64,000 nucleotides of DNA from Planctomycetes bacterium syqfu (GCA_020974905.1 CP087563.1:3286001-3350000); one strand, 5' to 3'; positions 37,187 through 46,568 are shown, numbered from the stretch's first letter. Translations and numbers: made by a program. The notes: generated from the letters alone by a model not told the origin.

Positions 37187-38836
37187 TCATGCACCGGGTT
37201 GCTTGATCGTGAGCAGAAAGATCGCAGAGTCGCGGATATCCATTTCCCATAACGGGTCCAAACGAATCATCAGTTCACCATCGTGTTTCTCGATGATCGG
37301 CTCAACCGTGCGGTTTTCCTTGCCCATGGTCAAGACATGACATTGCAATTGTATCTGTGTGTTTTGATCGATCTTCAAACCGGGCTTGATACGGACACCG
37401 CTGATCGCTGCCTGTGATGTGAAATAGGGGTGGGTATGGATGGCATAACGTACTTCGTTGGGACTCACATCCGCTCGCAATGCGACCCACTGCGCATCAG
37501 CACGTGTCTCGGGAATGATCTGATCCCGGGCGTTTTGCAGCGGATGGTCTGCCAGAAACGGGCCGAGAATTTTCAAAGCGCCTCGGCCATCGGTGACTTC
37601 GCCGTAATGCTTAAGGCCATCACCCCAAAAAAACACCCGCGGTTTTGCGGTTTGAGGCCAGTTGTTTGAAAGCACAAATTCAAGCCATTTGAAACTGACC
37701 AAAGCAACACAGTAATCGCCACGACCACGCCAGCCCAACTCTTCGGTGCTCCAGAAGTCGTTGACTTTGCCACTGGCAATCCACTTGTCATAAATACCCT
37801 GGAGCAGATCGCGTTTACCAATACCATAATGAATCACCACCGCATCGATCACATCAGTGACTTTCATACCTGCAAGGGAAGGGGCATGTTCCCCAGAGAT
37901 GGTACTGCCTAAAACCAAATCCAGATACTGCTGATTCTCGGGTTTGAGAATCCCTGAAACCGAGCCCATGATAATCTTGACGCGCTGTGGATCGCCGTAA
38001 ACATCCTTGGCTGCTTTGCGCAAAGCTTCGACGGCTGGCGCCAGGTAGTACTCCACATAATCATGGGCGTGGCCCGGATGTCCACGGACATGTTCCCCTT
38101 CAGTCAGGTCCCGCATGGCAAAACGATGAGACGAATTGATCTCGTTGCCAATCTCCCAGTAGATGGTGTTCTTGCGGTTGGCCAAGTCACCGGTATTAAA
38201 CCGAACATAAGACGCATAGAAAGTGTCCTTGAGGTAGGCCCCCTTCTTTGCCATCATGTACTGAACGGGATTGTCCCATCGATGTTGAAGCACATTGACC
38301 TGTCCTGCCACAAACGCCAGATCAATCCCAGCGGCATCAGCCTGCTTGATCGCTTCAATAAAGTCGGTTTTGATCGGCCACTTCTTACCCGGCTTGGGAA
38401 TCTGGTTGATCCGCTTTTGAACCTTGGCTGCTTTTTTACGAACCCGGGCATCAAGTGCATCCGCATCATACGATTTGAGATTTTCTTCCAATGTCTCCTC
38501 GTATGCATCGAAATTCACATCTCCGACCGTCACCGTCCTGGCTTCGAAGACATAATAGCGTGGCTCCCCGCTGAAGTGACCGATGGTTGGCTTGACGTCC
38601 GTGGGCTTAAGCGCGGAGACATCGGGCTTGAATGCCACATTGGGATGCCTTGGCCAGCCGCGTGAGATCCCCAGACGACACTCCGAATCAAGTCGGTAAT
38701 GTGTCCCGACGGTGCCTTGCCATGTTATCGCTGGACGATTCTGGGCGTTTGCCATCAAATTACAAGTCCAGAGGATCAGCCCTCCACACAGGACGTTCAA
38801 GACCGTTTTGTTTTGCATCATCACTCGTTTTTCCAT
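37187..38836 (-). CDS. Secreted glycoside hydrolase, clan A-like (paralogue)
   Basis: 549 residues. Signal peptide TVLNVLCGGLILWTCNLMANAQ. Key sites: IYWEIGNEINSS (acid/base Glu) and DFWSTEELGWRGRG (nucleophile Glu). Same operon as the 670-residue paralogue, 51 bases upstream of it. In-frame ATGs at 38821 and 38818 are also possible starts. Divergent from a GntR/LacI regulator that probably controls both; a GTATT-N4-AATAC inverted repeat lies 13 bases upstream of the start. Confidence 0.75.
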   Translation of the reverse strand: MEKRVMMQNKTVLNVLCGGLILWTCNLMANAQNRPAITWQGTVGTHYRLDSECRLGISRGWPRHPNVAFKPDVSALKPTDVKPTIGHFSGEPRYYVFEARTVTVGDVNFDAYEETLEENLKSYDADALDARVRKKAAKVQKRINQIPKPGKKWPIKTDFIEAIKQADAAGIDLAFVAGQVNVLQHRWDNPVQYMMAKKGAYLKDTFYASYVRFNTGDLANRKNTIYWEIGNEINSSHRFAMRDLTEGEHVRGHPGHAHDYVEYYLAPAVEALRKAAKDVYGDPQRVKIIMGSVSGILKPENQQYLDLVLGSTISGEHAPSLAGMKVTDVIDAVVIHYGIGKRDLLQGIYDKWIASGKVNDFWSTEELGWRGRGDYCVALVSFKWLEFVLSNNWPQTAKPRVFFWGDGLKHYGEVTDGRGALKILGPFLADHPLQNARDQIIPETRADAQWVALRADVSPNEVRYAIHTHPYFTSQAAISGVRIKPGLKIDQNTQIQLQCHVLTMGKENRTVEPIIEKHDGELMIRLDPLWEMDIRDSAIFLLTIKQPGA

Positions 38837-38849
38837 CAGTTACCGTATC

Positions 38850-38863
38850 GTATTTTTCAATAC
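38850..38863. promoter_or_regulatory. Candidate operator upstream of the glycoside hydrolase operon
   Basis: GTATT-TTTC-AATAC. The same half-sites, without spacer (GTATTAATAC), occur at the regulator promoter at 39032-39041. The rest of 38864-39009 is AT-rich with no gene. Confidence 0.4.
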
Positions 38864-39009
38864 ACATATGATCAACTGTACTCTGACAACAAGGAAGGTC
38901 AAACCGACCATTTAATTCACCATCTCTTTTTTATTAAATAAATAATTATAAAATTTAAACTTATGATACTAAATAATTTTTACAAGCAACCATCAATTTT
39001 TTTCACCTC

Positions 39010-39041
39010 TTGACATCGCACCCAGCAATGCGTATTAATAC
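39010..39041 (+). promoter_or_regulatory. Promoter and palindrome of the GntR/LacI regulator (leaderless)
   Basis: TTGACA (39010-39015), 17-base spacer, TATTAA (39033-39038). The expected transcription start coincides with the ATG at 39045, so the mRNA should be leaderless. The palindrome GTATTAATAC (39032-39041) covers the -10 box and would suit autorepression. Confidence 0.6.
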
Positions 39042-39044
39042 ATC

Positions 39045-40130
39045 ATGACAAGTGCTTTCACCCGAGATCGGCTGAGCAACCCCAAATATGCTCAACTCGC
39101 CCGTCGCCTGGGCTTGAAAATCGGGAAAATGTCCAATGGCGACCTCCTGCCATCCATTCGCCAGCTCATGCAGGAGTTTGATGCCAGTCAGGCCACGATC
39201 TATGCCGCTTTGGAGTTACTCAAGCGTCAGGGAGCCGTGGACCACGAACCGGGGGTTGGCATGCGGGTTGCCGTTCAGTCGTCTCTGGATCACGCCGGTC
39301 CTGCCAGAATTCTTCTCCGCCTGGCGCATCGCTCAAGCACATTTCACCAACAGTTACTCGAAGAAGTCTTCGCCCAGGCACAGTCCTTAAACCTGCGATT
39401 CATGGTTGAACCGCTGGATGCCCATCTCCCATCCAATGAGACGGCTGACGCCACGCTGGTCATCCCCGGTTCCACGGACTTAAGCCCGATGATGCTTGCC
39501 GACTGGGCCAACAACAAACCCATGGTGGTACTGGATCGCGACCTGCGCGGCGTGGGGATTGACTCGGTGTGCTCTGACAATTACCAGGGCGGGATTCTCG
39601 CAGCAAGACATTTACTGGGAATGGGACACAAACACATCGCGGTCCTCAACCACCGGCCGGACTCCATCAACCCCCACGACCGAATCAATGGCTTTACCCA
39701 GGAAATTCACAACACTGCCCCCGACGTCACGATTCAATATCTCAAGGCTGACCACCCGCTCAACAGTGACGAAATTTATCCCTTCGTTCGCAAACACTGG
39801 GCAGACTGCAAGCAGGCAACTGCCCTGTTCACCACAACACGCACCACAGCCCTGGCGGCTTTGCGTGCCTTTCAGGAACTGGGCATCAGTGTGCCCGACG
39901 ACGTGAGCCTGATGGGTTACGATGATCTGGGGGCCAATGTCTATTGCAACCCGCCATTGACAACGATTGATCAGCAGCTATCAAAACTTGCCAAGGCCGC
40001 TTGCCAGATTCTCGCTCATCGCCTGCAGCTTCCAACACAAGCTTCATCACAGCACTCCGTACAGTGCTCGCAAATCATCCCCGTGAGTCTGAATGTCCGC
40101 CGTTCCACATCAACTCCCGTAAGCCATTGA
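39045..40130 (+). CDS. GntR-type HTH with LacI-type sensor domain regulator
   Basis: 361 residues. GntR winged helix at about 15-75 (LLPSIRQLMQEFDASQATIYAALELLKRQGAVDHEPGVGMRV), then a periplasmic-binding-like sugar sensor (about 85-355: GHKHIAVLNHRPDS...R..GF; ALAALRAFQELGISVPDDVSLMGYDDL; LTTIDQ). Such hybrids usually sense a sugar and repress catabolic genes. Divergent from two secreted glycosidases, its likely targets. Confidence 0.87.
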   Translation: MTSAFTRDRLSNPKYAQLARRLGLKIGKMSNGDLLPSIRQLMQEFDASQATIYAALELLKRQGAVDHEPGVGMRVAVQSSLDHAGPARILLRLAHRSSTFHQQLLEEVFAQAQSLNLRFMVEPLDAHLPSNETADATLVIPGSTDLSPMMLADWANNKPMVVLDRDLRGVGIDSVCSDNYQGGILAARHLLGMGHKHIAVLNHRPDSINPHDRINGFTQEIHNTAPDVTIQYLKADHPLNSDEIYPFVRKHWADCKQATALFTTTRTTALAALRAFQELGISVPDDVSLMGYDDLGANVYCNPPLTTIDQQLSKLAKAACQILAHRLQLPTQASSQHSVQCSQIIPVSLNVRRSTSTPVSH

Positions 40131-40154
40131 TCCGACCAACGACAGGAGTCCGAC

Positions 40155-40910
40155 ATGTTCAAGTTCAGCCGACAAGCTACGAGGACAGGCTTCACGCTTA
40201 TCGAGTTGTTGGTGGTGATCGCGATTGTCAGCCTGTTGATTGCAGTCCTTCTACCTGCTTTGCAAATGGCACGCGAATCAGGACGCAATGTGCAATGCCT
40301 CAACAATCTCCGGCAAGTCAGTATCGGCTTTAATGCCTATCGCACCATCGACCATGATGCACGCCTGATCCTTGCCAAGTCCTCTGGCAATACTGTCATC
40401 TACACCGGCGGTACCTGGTATGCCATGGGACAACTTTTCAAACTCCAGTTGATCACCGGGAGAATGGGATACTGCCCGTCAAGCCAGATCACACTGAGCA
40501 ACTACATCGACTCCGACGGCTGGAAAAATCCCACGAGCACCCTCCGTTCACACTACGCAACACGCCGTGGTGGCGAGACAGGAGGATGGGCTGATGCGTA
40601 TGTGATTCGCCAAACGGATGACCGAAGCTACATTGACCTGATCCACAAAACCCCCTCAGGACTGACGCTTTACACTGATCGCAACCTTTGCTGGTATGAC
40701 GGCACCAGTGGTGTTGATGGCACCAATGTCGTGCTCGAACACATGAAAGACAACTCCGGCAATGCTGTCTACGAAGACGGGCACGCTGAAGTCTGGTCAC
40801 GCAATCGTATCATTGATGAAGGCGCCAAAGTCCATGGCATCACTCCCGGACGCTACTACAAAGACACACGCATCGCAGGCTTTGACCGACACCCCGCAAG
40901 GGATTGGTAA
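40155..40910 (+). CDS. Prepilin-type N-terminal domain protein (planctomycete type)
   Basis: 251 residues. Prepilin site [35 protein letters not shown], followed by CLNNLRQ, typical of the large planctomycete families of DUF1559-like pseudopilins. The C terminus has a DG motif ([11 protein letters not shown]) like the H-X9-DG signature. Twenty-four bases after the regulator gene, RBS CAGGAG, possibly same transcript; it could be exported by the T2SS nearby. Role unknown. Confidence 0.8.
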   Translation: MFKFSRQATRTGFTLIELLVVIAIVSLLIAVLLPALQMARESGRNVQCLNNLRQVSIGFNAYRTIDHDARLILAKSSGNTVIYTGGTWYAMGQLFKLQLITGRMGYCPSSQITLSNYIDSDGWKNPTSTLRSHYATRRGGETGGWADAYVIRQTDDRSYIDLIHKTPSGLTLYTDRNLCWYDGTSGVDGTNVVLEHMKDNSGNAVYEDGHAEVWSRNRIIDEGAKVHGITPGRYYKDTRIAGFDRHPARDW

Positions 40911-41065
40911 TACTTCATCACATGTCATGCGCATCATCTGGAACAAATCAAAAAATTGAACTGCTCGAATACAGGACGAATGATCTTTTTGAAGGAATCG
41001 TTTTTATTATCACTGCACGATACCGCGTAGCAGTTGATAAACGCCGCAAACTTACGGAAGATTGC

Positions 41066-42631
41066 TTAGCACACGAACACAATCGACAGTTCACGCTTAA
41101 ACGTCTTGGCAAAGGCTTTGATCTGGGTGTTGACCGCCATCTCTTCCAACGGGCAGGACTCGGATGTGCTGACGGTGAGTTTGACTTTGCTTTTTCCCTT
41201 GGTCACAAACACCACGCCGGTGACGATGGCTTTGTGCGTGCGGTCCAGACTCTCAGCTAAACGCAGTAACATGCAAAGCTGTTTGACGATCATGCGATGC
41301 TGTTTACTCAACGCTGCATAGTTTGGATGCTTTTTCTTCTTGGGGTAAGGCTTTTTGTGAAACTGAGCGATGTTGGCAATGAGTTCCACTTCCAAGTCAT
41401 CAAAGCCGAGCAACTCTGCATTACGGATCAGGTAATACGCATGCGCTCCGTGACCGCTGTAGGAGATGAACTTGCCAATGTCATGGAGCATCGCAGCGTG
41501 TTCGAGCAATTCACGCATCCAATCGTCTGCCTTGATCAGTTTTGATTTGACGGCTGAGTCATAGAGTTTGAGTGACAAATCAGTGATGTGCTGAGCGTGT
41601 TCTTCATTGAACCGACAGACGCGGCCTAAGCGCATCACCGATTCACGTCGGTAATTGTGATCCTTTTCACTTTGCTCATCATCCAGTGAATGCAGGTAAT
41701 CCACGAGCAAACCATCACGCAGACCACGGTCGGAGATGCTGATGGGGACATCGCCGATCTCATCGAGAATGCACTCAAAAATCGCAGCACCGCCGACGAT
41801 GATGTCAGCCCGTCGGGCGTTGAGTGCAGGCAGATTGATGCGCTCCTGCTGACTGAGTGCAAGGATTTGACGGATGGCCAGGCGGACTTGTGCAGCAGTG
41901 ACGCGATCGTCTTTGCCTACCGGTTGGTCAGCGTTGAGTCGGTGAGCCAATTCCACCAATACCTGAATGGTACCCGACGAACCGATGACACGTGTGAATG
42001 GGAATTGCTTGAGTTTGGAGAGTGTGCGGATGGCTTCGTTGCGGACCCCTGCCTTGATTTTTTCGAACTGTTTTTCGGAAACCGGGCCGGTGTCTTTGGG
42101 ATCGCAGAACTGGTTGGTCATACGGATGGCACCAACTTTGACCGAGCGCATGAACAGATGCTGCTGCTGATTGCCAATGATCATTTCGGTCGAGCCACCG
42201 CCGATGTCCACGAGCAGTGCGTTGTCGGAGTTATCGAGTTTGGCTTCGCTGATCACGCCCATGTAAATGAGTCGGGCTTCCTCCATGCCGGAGATGACAT
42301 GGATGTCGATACCGAGGGTTTCCTGAAAACGCTGGACGAGTTCATCACGGTTGGTTGCTTCACGTGTTGCGGAGGTGGCAACGGCACGGAACTCGGTCGC
42401 GCCCAGTGTCTTTGCCATCTCCACGAACTGGTGTCCAACGGTCAATGCGCGTTGGATGGCCTCTTCGGTGATGCGGCCTGCCTGGAACTCACCTTCGCCA
42501 AGTCGGATGGATTCTTTCTGGTCGGTGAGGGTGACATAGGAACCGTCGGACTCAATGCGGCAGAGGAGCATGCGCATGGAGTTGGTGCCGATATCGAAAA
42601 AAGCGACGGTGGTCGCGGGGGTGTCTGCCAT
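41066..42631 (-). CDS. ppx: Ppx/GppA-family phosphatase with HD domain
   Basis: 521 residues. Actin-like ASKHA fold: FFDIGTNSMRMLLCRI (10-25) and LLVDIGGGSTEMI (about 139-151), with the conserved GSSGTIQVL; C-terminal HD-type helical domain with HAAMLHDIGKFISYSGH. Degrades polyphosphate or (p)ppGpp; the two activities cannot be separated by eye. Confidence 0.9.
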   Translation of the reverse strand: MADTPATTVAFFDIGTNSMRMLLCRIESDGSYVTLTDQKESIRLGEGEFQAGRITEEAIQRALTVGHQFVEMAKTLGATEFRAVATSATREATNRDELVQRFQETLGIDIHVISGMEEARLIYMGVISEAKLDNSDNALLVDIGGGSTEMIIGNQQQHLFMRSVKVGAIRMTNQFCDPKDTGPVSEKQFEKIKAGVRNEAIRTLSKLKQFPFTRVIGSSGTIQVLVELAHRLNADQPVGKDDRVTAAQVRLAIRQILALSQQERINLPALNARRADIIVGGAAIFECILDEIGDVPISISDRGLRDGLLVDYLHSLDDEQSEKDHNYRRESVMRLGRVCRFNEEHAQHITDLSLKLYDSAVKSKLIKADDWMRELLEHAAMLHDIGKFISYSGHGAHAYYLIRNAELLGFDDLEVELIANIAQFHKKPYPKKKKHPNYAALSKQHRMIVKQLCMLLRLAESLDRTHKAIVTGVVFVTKGKSKVKLTVSTSESCPLEEMAVNTQIKAFAKTFKRELSIVFVC

Positions 42632-42768
42632 GTGAAATACGCCTTTATGCAGGACACAAAGTTACAGGCGTATGGTAGCAGGTTTGGGGTGCGTGATGGT
42701 TTTTTGAGATGTGTTGCAGGTGTTGATCAAATGGCTTGAACAACAGAAACAAACACCCAACATACAAA

Positions 42769-42793
42769 CGCATCGCAAGCGATGCGGCTAAAT
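42769..42793. repeat. Short palindromic repeat, copy 2
   Basis: CGCATCGCAAGCGATGCGG followed by CTAAAT; 24 of 25 bases equal to 774-798. Perfect dyad GCATCGC-AA-GCGATGC... in this copy. It lies between ppx and hpnH. Confidence 0.65.
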
Positions 42794-42809
42794 GAAACCG
42801 AATTTGTTT

Positions 42810-43919
42810 TTACGCGGCACCGGCTTCAACGACGGGGAGCGAGACTTTCTTTTCGGTGTCCTGCTTGATCTCGTCGAGTTGCTGTTGGGCGGCAGGGTTG
42901 GCGTAGCTGTTGAAGATCATGGCTTTGACCGTGCCCCACATCCCGCCGAAGGTGCTGAAGGTAAGATCGACGGCGGTGGGTTCGTGACCACAGTGAACCA
43001 TGCACTGCTGGCAGGCAGGATTACCCGAAGCGCGGCCGTAGCTTTCCCAGTCGGTTTCGTCCATGAGTTCACGGAACGAATCGACATAGCCTTCCTGAAG
43101 CAGGTAACAGGGCTTCTGCCAACCGAACAGGTTGTATGTCGGATTGCCCCAGGGCAGACAGTTAAAGTCACGCTTGCCCATGAGGTATTCGAGGAAGAGC
43201 GGGGATTGGTTAAACAGCCAACGCTTCTTGCGATTGGAGAAGATGAGCTTGAACATGTCCGTGGTCTTCTTGCGTTCGGTCATGAAGCTTTTCTGGTCCG
43301 GCGCTTTGGGGTACGCATAGCCGGGACTGACCATCATGCCTTCGACGCCAAGGTCCATCATGTCATCAAAGAACTTGCGGACGGAGTTGGGGTCTGCACC
43401 TTCGAACAAGGTGGTGTTGGTGGTGACACGGAAGCCTTTGGTCACCGCTTGACGGATGGCCTCTGCTGCGACGTCGTAGACACCTTCCTTGCAGACTGCA
43501 AAGTCGTGGTGTTCCTGTTCGCCGTCCATGTGGATGGAGAAGGTCAGGTACTTGCTGGGCTTGAAGCGGTCGAGGTGTTGCTTGAGCAGGATGGCATTGG
43601 TGCAGAGGTAGACATACTTCTTGCGCGCAACCAGACCGTCGACGATTTCGTGAATGTCGGGATGGAGCAGTGGCTCACCGCCGGGGATGGAGACCATGGG
43701 CGTGCCACATTCTTCGACTGCATCAAAACACTGCTGCGGAGTGAGGTGTTTTTTGAGAATGTGTGCTGGGTACTGGACCTTGCCACACCCGGCACAGGCC
43801 AGGTTACAACGGAACAGCGGTTCGAGCATCAATACCAGCGGGTAGCGTTTGCGGCGTGCGAGCTTCTGCTTGAGCACGTAGGTGGCAACGGTCCACATCT
43901 GGGATACGGGTACGCCCAT
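42810..43919 (-). CDS. hpnH: Adenosyl-hopene transferase HpnH (radical SAM)
   Basis: Adds the adenosyl group of SAM to diploptene, first step of side-chain hopanoids. 369 residues. Radical SAM cluster CNLACAGC (38-45, CxxxCxxC), SIPGGEPLLHPDI, and a C-terminal domain with extra cysteines (CLPWGN, CQQCMVHCGHEP). Implies hopanoid synthesis, although no other hpn gene is in the window. Confidence 0.93.
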   Translation of the reverse strand: MGVPVSQMWTVATYVLKQKLARRKRYPLVLMLEPLFRCNLACAGCGKVQYPAHILKKHLTPQQCFDAVEECGTPMVSIPGGEPLLHPDIHEIVDGLVARKKYVYLCTNAILLKQHLDRFKPSKYLTFSIHMDGEQEHHDFAVCKEGVYDVAAEAIRQAVTKGFRVTTNTTLFEGADPNSVRKFFDDMMDLGVEGMMVSPGYAYPKAPDQKSFMTERKKTTDMFKLIFSNRKKRWLFNQSPLFLEYLMGKRDFNCLPWGNPTYNLFGWQKPCYLLQEGYVDSFRELMDETDWESYGRASGNPACQQCMVHCGHEPTAVDLTFSTFGGMWGTVKAMIFNSYANPAAQQQLDEIKQDTEKKVSLPVVEAGAA

Positions 43920-44073
43920 GGGCTAACTCTCTTTACGTCTTAAGTCTCACACTATCAGGCGGTTGATAGCATGTGCCTGCGATCGAGGTGACACGAAGCC
44001 GACTTATCGGTCGCGGGACAGACACAAATGTTAGTTCAAATCGCTAAAACTTCAAGCATTCTCTGAAACCCAG

Positions 44074-44102
44074 TTGCCAGACGTTTAATCTGATGGTAAG
44101 AT
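44074..44102 (+). promoter_or_regulatory. Promoter of tRNA-Pro
   Basis: TTGCCA (44074-44079), 17-base spacer, TAAGAT (44097-44102); start expected near 44109, ten bases before the tRNA. Confidence 0.6.
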
Positions 44103-44118
44103 TTTGGGCTCAAATCAA

Positions 44119-44192
44119 CGGGGCGTAGCGCAGCTTGGTAGCGCGCCATACTGGGGGTGTGGAGGTCGCAGGTTCAAATCCTGTCGCCCCGA
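44119..44192 (+). tRNA. tRNA-Pro (GGG)
   Basis: Acceptor stem CGGGGCG (44119-44125) with CGCCCCG (44185-44191), discriminator A; D arm GCGC-AGCTTGGTA-GCGC; anticodon stem CCATA/TGTGG with loop CTGGGGG, anticodon GGG; T arm GCAGG-TTCAAAT-CCTGT. CCA is not encoded. Its 3' end is shared with the last codons of the element's serine recombinase on the opposite strand, marking it as the integration site. Confidence 0.95.
44174..44192. mobile_element. Left attachment region of the integrated element
   Basis: The recombinase reading frame ends inside the tRNA-Pro 3' part (stop at 44174-44176). No second copy of the tRNA end appears to the right within the window, so the other junction lies beyond 64000 and the exact att core cannot be defined here. 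The element therefore spans at least 44193-64000. Confidence 0.65.
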
Positions 44193-45673
44193 CTTGTTAG
44201 AACAGGAAGCCGTTCAGTCAAAAAACTGAACGGCTTTCTTTTTTCTATACAAAGACTTATATCACTCAAAGTCCGGTTCAAAGATATCGCTCGCAGGATG
44301 CGCTGTTTTCCGGCCTTCTTTGAACCGTGCCAGATCTCGGCAGCCTGTTGCGTGAAGTCGAATACCTTTTTGGCTGAGTCCCTGCTTGTCGATTCCATGT
44401 CCCTGCAAGCAGCGATGCCCTTTTCGACCTCTGCAATCTGGCCTTGCAGGGACACAGATTTGTCTTGATATGTCCCTGCATCGAGGTGCCCTTCCAGATA
44501 CAGGGACAACAATCGGGCGTTCTGTTTTTCTAATTCCACTTTCTTGCGACCCAATACACGCTTCTGATGGTTCTGATCGTTTCGCAATCGGCCAAACTCC
44601 GCATCCATCACTTCGCTGAACCACTCACGCAGTTCCGGCGTAGGCAGACGCATGGATTCGAGTTGCTCGACGATGGCGTTCTCCAAGTCCGCTTCTTTCC
44701 AACGAACGCGTGGATGGTCGTCGGCTCGACGGTTGTTGGCACAGCGGTAGTAGTTGTGAATTCGCACTGTGCCATCGTTGAGTTTTCGGCGGATGCGTTC
44801 GCCGGTGATCATGCTGCCACAGTGTTCGCAGACAAACAGGCCATTGGCGTAGGTGTGTGACATGCGTTTAAGTCGGCGGTTCTTGCCTTTGAGTATGTCG
44901 CGACAGAGTTGGAAGGTGCGACGATCTACCAAGGGTTGATGCTTGCCTGGATAGATTTCACCTTTCCAAACGATGTCGCCGACGTAGAATCGATTGGCCA
45001 AGATGTAGGAGATGCTGCCTGGCGTCATGCGTGGGCAACTGGGACGGAAGATGTAACCTTCCTTGTGAAGCTGTTCGCCGATCATGTCGAAGGTCATGCC
45101 ACTTTGCGAATACAACTGAAAAATGCGCATCACCAACTTGGCACGTTCGGGATGCGGCTTGATCGGTTCGTTGCGGTCGTCAGAATTCTTGTAGCCATAC
45201 GGCACACCGCATGGCATCCAGCCTTGGCGTATTTTTTCTTCCTGGCCTTTGCGCACTTCCTGTCGCAGGTTGTCGCTGTAGTACTGGCTGATGGCAGCCA
45301 TGACGTTGAAGCTCAACGCACCTGCTGCACCGGGGCCGAACTCGTTATCGACAAAAGCCATCTTCACACCCGTCGTGTCTTCGAGTTCCTGCATGCGGAC
45401 CGCATCGCGCATGTTGCGACAGATGCGATCCAGCTTGTGTGCCAGAATAGCCCCAATATTAAGGCGTTTTGCGTTCTTCTTGACCCATTGATACATCTCG
45501 TTGAATGTCGCACGTTCTGCCCCGCGTCGAGCGGATTCGGCTACGACAAACTCACGCAGGATGTTCCAACCTTCACGATCAGCCTTGTCGCGATTGATGC
45601 GAATTTGTGCATCCAAAGAATAACCTTCGCTTTGCTCGCGTGAGGACACGCGTGCCCATACCACAATATTCAT
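44174..45673 (-). CDS. Large serine recombinase (integrase)
   Basis: 499 residues. N-terminal resolvase/invertase domain (VVWARVSSREQSEGYSLDAQ, catalytic Ser 10 or 11; AHKLDRICRNMRD), recombinase domain (GVPYGYK...GSISYILANRFYVGDIVWKGEIY), zinc ribbon with CEHCG and YRCANN, and a C-terminal coiled-coil (about 375-430). Carries out integration and excision of the element. The last ten or so residues are encoded by the tRNA-Pro gene and its flank, so the C terminus changes with integration state. Overlaps the next gene upstream by four bases. Confidence 0.92.
   Translation of the reverse strand: MNIVVWARVSSREQSEGYSLDAQIRINRDKADREGWNILREFVVAESARRGAERATFNEMYQWVKKNAKRLNIGAILAHKLDRICRNMRDAVRMQELEDTTGVKMAFVDNEFGPGAAGALSFNVMAAISQYYSDNLRQEVRKGQEEKIRQGWMPCGVPYGYKNSDDRNEPIKPHPERAKLVMRIFQLYSQSGMTFDMIGEQLHKEGYIFRPSCPRMTPGSISYILANRFYVGDIVWKGEIYPGKHQPLVDRRTFQLCRDILKGKNRRLKRMSHTYANGLFVCEHCGSMITGERIRRKLNDGTVRIHNYYRCANNRRADDHPRVRWKEADLENAIVEQLESMRLPTPELREWFSEVMDAEFGRLRNDQNHQKRVLGRKKVELEKQNARLLSLYLEGHLDAGTYQDKSVSLQGQIAEVEKGIAACRDMESTSRDSAKKVFDFTQQAAEIWHGSKKAGKQRILRAISLNRTLSDISLCIEKRKPFSFLTERLPVLTSRGDRI
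44207..44242 (+). terminator. tRNA-Pro terminator inside the recombinase 3' coding region
   Basis: 11-bp stem AAGCCGTTCAG (44207-44217) with CTGAACGGCTT (44226-44236) followed by TCTTTTTTC, 15 bases after the tRNA. On the other strand it encodes part of the recombinase C terminus. Confidence 0.85.
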
Positions 45674-46029
45674 TCGTCAGAATCTCCTTCCGTGCCGGCC
45701 AGGTAAAACGCCAACGCAATCTGTTGCACGTTGAACAAAATCTCCATGGCTTCCTCTCGATCTACTTCTCTGCCAAGGTAATCGCCCCACGCTTCCTGCG
45801 TTCGAGCAATCAAATCCTCCGTCATCCACCGAGTTTCCAATGCCCCCGCCCCCGGAAGCCCCGGAATGTCTGAAAGATCTTTGGACTTTTCGGAACGTAA
45901 ACTTCCGGGGGCGGGGCTTCCGGGGGTGTCACATTGAGCCTCAAGGTTCAAAGAATGTCCAGTCAGTTCTGGCGAATGTGGGGTAAATCTTTGAACCGGC
46001 GTTTGGGAACGCTGTACAACCTGATTCAT
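45670..46029 (-). CDS. Small protein of unknown function, element-encoded
   Basis: 119 residues. The N-terminal half is low-complexity (Pro, Ser, Gly; encoded partly by CCCCCGGAAG repeats); the C-terminal 50 residues are helical and acidic (EDLIARTQEAWGDYLGREVDREEAMEILFNVQQIALAFYLA). Overlaps the recombinase and the sigma-like gene by four bases each, so the three form one operon. It could be a recombination directionality or accessory factor by position; no motif supports this. Confidence 0.6.
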   Translation of the reverse strand: MNQVVQRSQTPVQRFTPHSPELTGHSLNLEAQCDTPGSPAPGSLRSEKSKDLSDIPGLPGAGALETRWMTEDLIARTQEAWGDYLGREVDREEAMEILFNVQQIALAFYLAGTEGDSDE

Positions 46030-46568
46030 TTCAACAACTCCCCATTCACATCCACTGCATCAAAACATGCCTTGATTCGCTGCATTGCCCTATTGATGGT
46101 TTTCCATTCGCATTCATACATGCCAGCAATTTCGTTGCAGTTGTAGCCTTGGGACAACAGGAACGCGATGTCCTTCTCAAAGTCCGGCAACTTCTCCGTG
46201 GCCGTCTGCACATCCATCGTCACAGGCATGAGCATTTCGCTGGACGGCTCTTCGCCATGGAACGTGCCATCCTCGTGAACCCCCAGTTGGCGAAGCACCT
46301 TCTCATATCGCTTGCGGTAACGGCAGCGTTTCCGCATCAAGTCCAGCAAATGTTGATTGATGACGGCATACAGAACCGTCAATTCCGTCGCTCCATTGGC
46401 CTTTGCAGGGACAAATTCAAAGGACCAAATCACCATGGCAGCTTCCTGCATCATGTCCCCCCAATCACGTTTTGGGAACCGCATCGCCTTGATCCGGCTC
46501 AAGGCCAATCGCATCTTCCATGGTTCAAAAACCCCTTCGTACAACGCCAACAACTTTTCCTCTGTCAT
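46026..46568 (-). CDS. Sigma-70-like regulator of the element
   Basis: 180 residues from the ATG at 46568, which has AGAGG before it (a longer frame reaches 46634). The middle resembles sigma region 2 (RDWGDMMQEAAMVIWSFEFVPAKANGATELTVLYAVINQHLLDLMRKRCRYRKRYEK). The end is a region 4-type helix-turn-helix (DIAFLLSQGYNCNEIAGMYECEWKTINRAMQRIKACF). Likely a phage-type sigma factor or activator; it may recognise the 24-bp sequence at 46792 and 63769. Transcribed with the recombinase. Confidence 0.72.
   Translation of the reverse strand: MTEEKLLALYEGVFEPWKMRLALSRIKAMRFPKRDWGDMMQEAAMVIWSFEFVPAKANGATELTVLYAVINQHLLDLMRKRCRYRKRYEKVLRQLGVHEDGTFHGEEPSSEMLMPVTMDVQTATEKLPDFEKDIAFLLSQGYNCNEIAGMYECEWKTINRAMQRIKACFDAVDVNGELLK

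Noticed and set aside
41690-43943. Long plus-strand frames opposite ppx and hpnH
   Set aside because: Mirror of conserved coding on the minus strand; no motifs.
44174-45673. Tyrosine integrase expected next to the tRNA
   Set aside because: No R-H-R-Y motif; the N-terminal resolvase signature identifies a serine recombinase.
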